Origin: Gnetum montanum
Lineage: Eukaryota > Streptophyta > Gnetopsida > Gnetales > Gnetaceae
Length of the DNA stretch: 64,000 bases
NCBI GenBank assembly: GCA_015680685.1
Contig: MNCI01007731.1
Span: 131,546 to 195,545, forward strand
Reading direction: 5' to 3'
Positions 60,069 through 64,000 of the stretch are shown here, piece after piece. The notes under the pieces were generated by a model. That model did no database searches and had not been told where the DNA came from. It worked only from the letters and a program-made list of their open reading frames with translations. Position 1 is the stretch's first letter. Each line of letters opens with the position of its first letter. A program made the translations under genes and the position numbers.

Positions 60069-61930
60069 TGTTGGCGACCATTTGGGACGCGACCGCCAAC
60101 GAGTGTCCTCGAACAGGATTTAGGTGCCTGCTGGTCTCTGGCAACACCAAGGCCTAGATACCTCCAAATAAACTCAGTAGTTAATGTGAGTATGTGTGTG
60201 TGCTGTTGCGGTGTGTGGTTGTGTAAAATGTAACAATTGCGTTGTGTGTGAACTACAAATGACTTACTTTAAAGAGATTCAGCCAACTTTGTCAAGTACT
60301 GTGAGTTCTTGAACATTTCCTATTTTGTTCAATTGCCTAGTCTACGTGGTCCTTATAATACCTGATTGTAACAAATAAAATTTTGCAAAAACATTTGAGC
60401 ACAACTCCGCAATCTACTCCTAATTTTCCCCAGAGAAAGAGATAGTTCCACAAGAAAACTAGAAATAGAGCAAGATTCGATGGAAATAAGCAGAAAAGAA
60501 AAGAAAGCAGATTTGTGTAGACCTCAAATATTTAAACAAGGTAAAATGACACGAGTAAACACTTCGCAATAAAGCTATCCCAAATTCAATATCTACGAAT
60601 TGTTCAAACTTCCAAGGCTCAAACAAGCAATATCTTCAAGACAATCCTATTATGCTACCAAAAATTGCTGCGTAAACTACCACGTACGAGACTCCATTTT
60701 GACTAGATAATAGATGTCAACGATTGCATTCAAACAGAACCTTTAAAAGACTTGACAATTTCTGATTGAAATACCACGAGAATTCACTTTAAAGATAAAA
60801 AGAAGCTATTCTGGTCCCATCAAAATACCAAAGATTTTCTGAACCCTCTCGACTACTGAATTGTTCAACGGCGTGACTACAAACAGAGGCTCTCTTACAA
60901 CAATCCCAATAGCAGTTCCCACACGTTGCACAATAATGAAATTTACTACTAAAATGCTCTTAAGGCTTTTAAACACAAGCGCTTCTATGGCAAAATTTTA
61001 ATAGAAATTTCTATCGGGCAACAAGAACAGTAAGAGCAATCTAAAAATCCCAAAATTACTTGCCAAGGATGATACTATCTAAACCACTAGCTAAACAATT
61101 TAAACAAAACAAAAAATGAAATGCATAACTCACAGGACCATGACAAAGAGGCTGAAATCTTTATTCTAGCAAGCCATCTTGCAAGCAATCGTTCACACTT
61201 TCTTCTTTACAAAATGCTCTTCTCCCAAGACTCAAAGTGTCTCCAAGTGAGAGCCCAAGTGCTAACTAGTAGCCTTCAAAGTGTGATGTATGAGACCCCA
61301 AGTGTGATAATTCTCTTCTTCCTTGACCCTTGAAGCCTTTTTATAGGGTTCCAAGGTAGGTAGGGAAGTTACATATTTAAAAATATCTCACCTAACTTCT
61401 CTCCCAAGTAACTTGGCCAACCAATTAGGAGATTACTTGGCCAACAAGTTAGGAGGTTACTTGCCCAACAAGTTAGGTAAGTTACAACAATTTTGGGTGG
61501 TTTCAACCACAAAAGAGATAAAAATGCTACGGTTGACAAGTGCCCATGGTAGTTACAATATCATAGAAAATTAAAATACAATCTCTAAAATACATAGGAA
61601 TACAAGCTATAGTTGCTACTTACTCCATACATATATATCCTTTTAATTTTGCTTCTCCAAAATGAGATGTCAAGTCTTCTAAGTGATGTATAGGGAAGTT
61701 ACAATTTTCAAATATCTCAAAAATATCTCTCCTAACTTCTCTCTCAAGGAATTTGACTAACCAATCAGAAGATTACTTGTCCAACAAGCTAGGAGAAGGT
61801 TATGTGGTTAGGGAGTTAGGAAGTTATGCATAAAATGAGGAGCATTTTATGCTAACTTTAATGTAATGTGACATTGAATAGGATAACCAATATTGCAAAT
61901 TTTTAATGGGTAGTAACTAATATATTTCAA
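60069..61930 (-). mobile_element. LTR-like sequence with minus-strand promoter
   Basis: Starts TGTTGGCGACC and, like the Ty3 LTRs here, has a minus-strand TATA-like word in the middle (CCCTATAAAAAGGC, 61335-61348) with a leader-like half on the left. A block with AACTTCTCTC-CAAG, AACCAAT-AG-AGATTACTTG and CCAACAAG(T/C)TAGGAG is duplicated at 61353-61500 and 61684-61830, within what would be U3. The right boundary and a target duplication are not certain. Confidence 0.5.
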
Positions 61931-63680
61931 AACTTGGGGTAAATGATGGCAGGTCTCTAAGTCTTCAAACCAAAAAAATGAAAATACAGCCTATTCAATA
62001 GAGGTTTCTGAAACCGATTTGAATGTGGAGATCATTAAGGTAGCGAACGTTCCTATTACCGCGGAATTTAAAAAATTTATAATTCATATGACCCTAATCT
62101 TGGTTTAAACCCTTAAAATATCCAATGGCTGTTATTGTTGCTACTTCATGGTGTTCGGATCCTCCATCGATGTGGCTTATTCAAGGGCATCATTGCCGAT
62201 GATGAGCTTGTCGGATATAATGACGTCCATGACATGGCTTGAAGGCGTTCTGTCTTGCCGCAGAGGCTCTCCTTACCGCATTCACGTCTGCATCGGTGTT
62301 GTCGTCCTCCCTTCTGAATTCGTGGACTGTCCAAAATCTAAATGATGACGATCAATGATACTTGCAGAAGATGCAATAAGGCCGAGCTTGAATGCCGTGA
62401 TGGCCGTGGTTGAAGGCGACTTGTTTGTGAACCAATCACCGCTACGGTTCAATATTCTTTCCACATTTACTGATGGACGTGTGTCTCTTAATTTTATTTT
62501 ACTTGCTACTATTTCTTCCCGGAACCTGCAAGAACCGACACATGTTTGAAGCAAGATTCATATGCAGCATCATCCGAAGCCACTGATTCAAACTGCCTCC
62601 GCACAATAGGGCCCTGTAAAATCGTAACTGATGATCACCATGGGGGAAGGCCCTGCAACTGCAATCTGAATCTGCCGAATCGTGCTGGAGAAGAAAGGGG
62701 TTTTTGAATAACAACGTGCCAAAACAGAGGGTTTTTATTCTTGTTTTTGCCCCAAAACTGACTTAGGGTTTCCTGCGTTTTTCTGTCTGGCTTTCCTGCG
62801 TTTTTTCTGTTTGTTTGCCTACGCCCGCTGCTGACCTTTCTACACCCACTGCTGCGCATGCCGCTGACCCTTCTGCGCTACCATTTTTCATCCGTTCTCT
62901 GCCAAATCCACCTTCAGATCACCTCCAACGTTTTGTTCTTGACTTTTTGAAAAAGGAAATCAGCAACGTCAACGGCTGCGGCGGTGCAGAGCGATGGTGG
63001 CAGAGATGTTTGATGGCTTGGCCATGATTTTACGGTGGCCATGTATTTTCCAGTTACACCATAGTCTTCTTTTCTCTTCACTGGTGCTGCATAATTTTGA
63101 AAAAACTCGAGGCGTTGCTGATTTTTTTGATTAATTCTTGTTTTACATGAAATTTCAAATGTTGTCTTTTTAAGGATACAACTGAATTTCACAACCGAGA
63201 TCTGCAACTTTGTGCCTATTACATAAATAATATACTCCCTTCCTTACTGATTTTACTATCTTCTGATCTTTGACAAGGGAATAATCCGACTCTTTCATCT
63301 TGTACCCAAAAGGCTTCAACATAAAATTTTTACTAGTAAATCAATCTTCTAAACTAAAACACCCATCAACCTTCAACTCTAAGGCTGTACTTAACTTACA
63401 ACCATAGATTCTTACAATTTTGAATAAAATATTTAAACTGTTCCATGGAATGGCCAACTGTGCCAACATTTCTGCCCTCCAAACATAAATAAACTTATGC
63501 AGCCACATTTCCAAACTAAAACATCTTGAAATTTTCATTGAATTTTTACAGTCAAGAAGAAATCTTTTTTTGAGGAAAATTCCCATTGAACATAAGGTGA
63601 GATGGGATAAAAACCTCATTCCTAGGAGAAAATCAAACTGTACATAATAACTATACATTATCAAGTCCTTCAATGGACTA
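61931..63680. other. Unassigned region
   Basis: No family recognised. On the minus strand 62640-62530 reads as an exon-like piece between TTTTACAG and GCAG|GT (GPIVRRQFES then VASDDAAYESCFKHVSVLAG). Next to it, 62554-62282 is open for 90 codons. Upstream at about 62770 is an AAACCCTAAG word common in plant gene leaders. This could be the remains of a gene on the minus strand. Confidence 0.35.
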
Positions 63681-63689
63681 TTCTTGGGC

Positions 63690-64000
63690 TGGAAACTGAA
63701 TTTTGAGGGTTACCCTAGTGGGAATCCTCATCTCCTTCATCTTTTCATAAGATATTTCTAATATGATGTAGGTGGTCTTGTTGTCTTCTTGTTTGGTAGA
63801 GCTCTCACCTTGATCTAGTGAAGCTTTCTCTTCAAGCTTTTCTTCATTTTCTTTTCAGGAGGAGCTCTGTTGTTCTTCTTCATTGGCTCCTTCATTTTCT
63901 TCTTGAGAGGCCAAAGCTTCTCCCCATCCCCATGATGACTCTCCATGAGTTGGTGGCTCTTCTTCTTTTTCTTCATCTTTGGAGCAATCTTGATATTGCC
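63690..64000 (-). pseudogene. Glu/Gln-rich reading frame cut by the window edge
   Basis: Minus-strand reading from 64000 gives an acidic low-complexity peptide (CSKDEEKEEEPPTHGESSWG, later EENEGANEEEQQSSS), one TGA at about 63858, then KENEEKLEEKASLDQGESS and a basic segment ending in TAG near 63689. The 5' part lies outside the window. The bias is consistent through about 100 codons, which argues for a once-coding exon; it may be a retroelement Gag tail, but no family motif is visible. Confidence 0.4.

Noticed and set aside
60064-61987. AATAC flanks as a target duplication for the LTR-like sequence
   Set aside because: The right-hand AATAC at 61983 is not preceded by a CA LTR end, so the match is probably chance.

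Overview
This is nuclear DNA of a land plant. It is AT-rich and gene-poor, crowded with old LTR retrotransposons, and holds one intron-containing CC-NB-ARC-LRR resistance-type gene. Very long Ogre/Tat-like Ty3 elements and heavy transition decay suggest a large-genome plant, perhaps a gymnosperm or fern, but the lineage cannot be fixed from the sequence. One N with a duplicated flank (24976) points to a draft assembly.

Layout. 1-7500: short tandem and dispersed repeats plus a decayed hAT transposase (minus strand, about 1315-2240). 7658-9306: a solo LTR with a near-perfect 5-bp target duplication. 10060-11794: a degenerate long-period repeat array, interrupted by a nested pair of Ty3 elements. 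The outer element (11795-45838, minus strand) is flanked by a perfect GTGTG duplication. The inner element (16722-33238, minus strand) sits in the outer element's second RNase H coding region. Each has LTRs, a polypurine tract, gag, an aspartic protease, reverse transcriptase, a second (aRNH-type) RNase H and integrase, all broken by stops.

The most notable feature is that both elements carry a multi-exon gene on the opposite (+) strand between protease and reverse transcriptase (23623-27537 and 34852-39276). Its predicted product joins an FCP1/NIF-like HAD phosphatase fold, a plant-mobile-domain-like segment, a coiled coil and an acidic tail. Splice sites match between the copies. The gene appears to lie inside an intron of the element's own pol transcript, where Ogre-type elements are known to have an intron. 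Being antisense, its own introns would not be removed from the element's RNA. The same minisatellite family flanks the gene on both sides and recurs after integrase.

45844-52760: more repeats, a decayed mobile-domain plus Ulp1-protease transposon gene (minus, 46848-49029), and a duplicated block upstream of the NLR gene. 52769-57505: the NLR gene, three visible exons, about 718 codons, ending early in the LRR. 57560-61930: a copia-like leader with an initiator-Met-type primer site but no polyprotein, and a second LTR-like sequence. 61930-64000: mostly unassigned, with a window-truncated acidic reading frame on the minus strand at the end.
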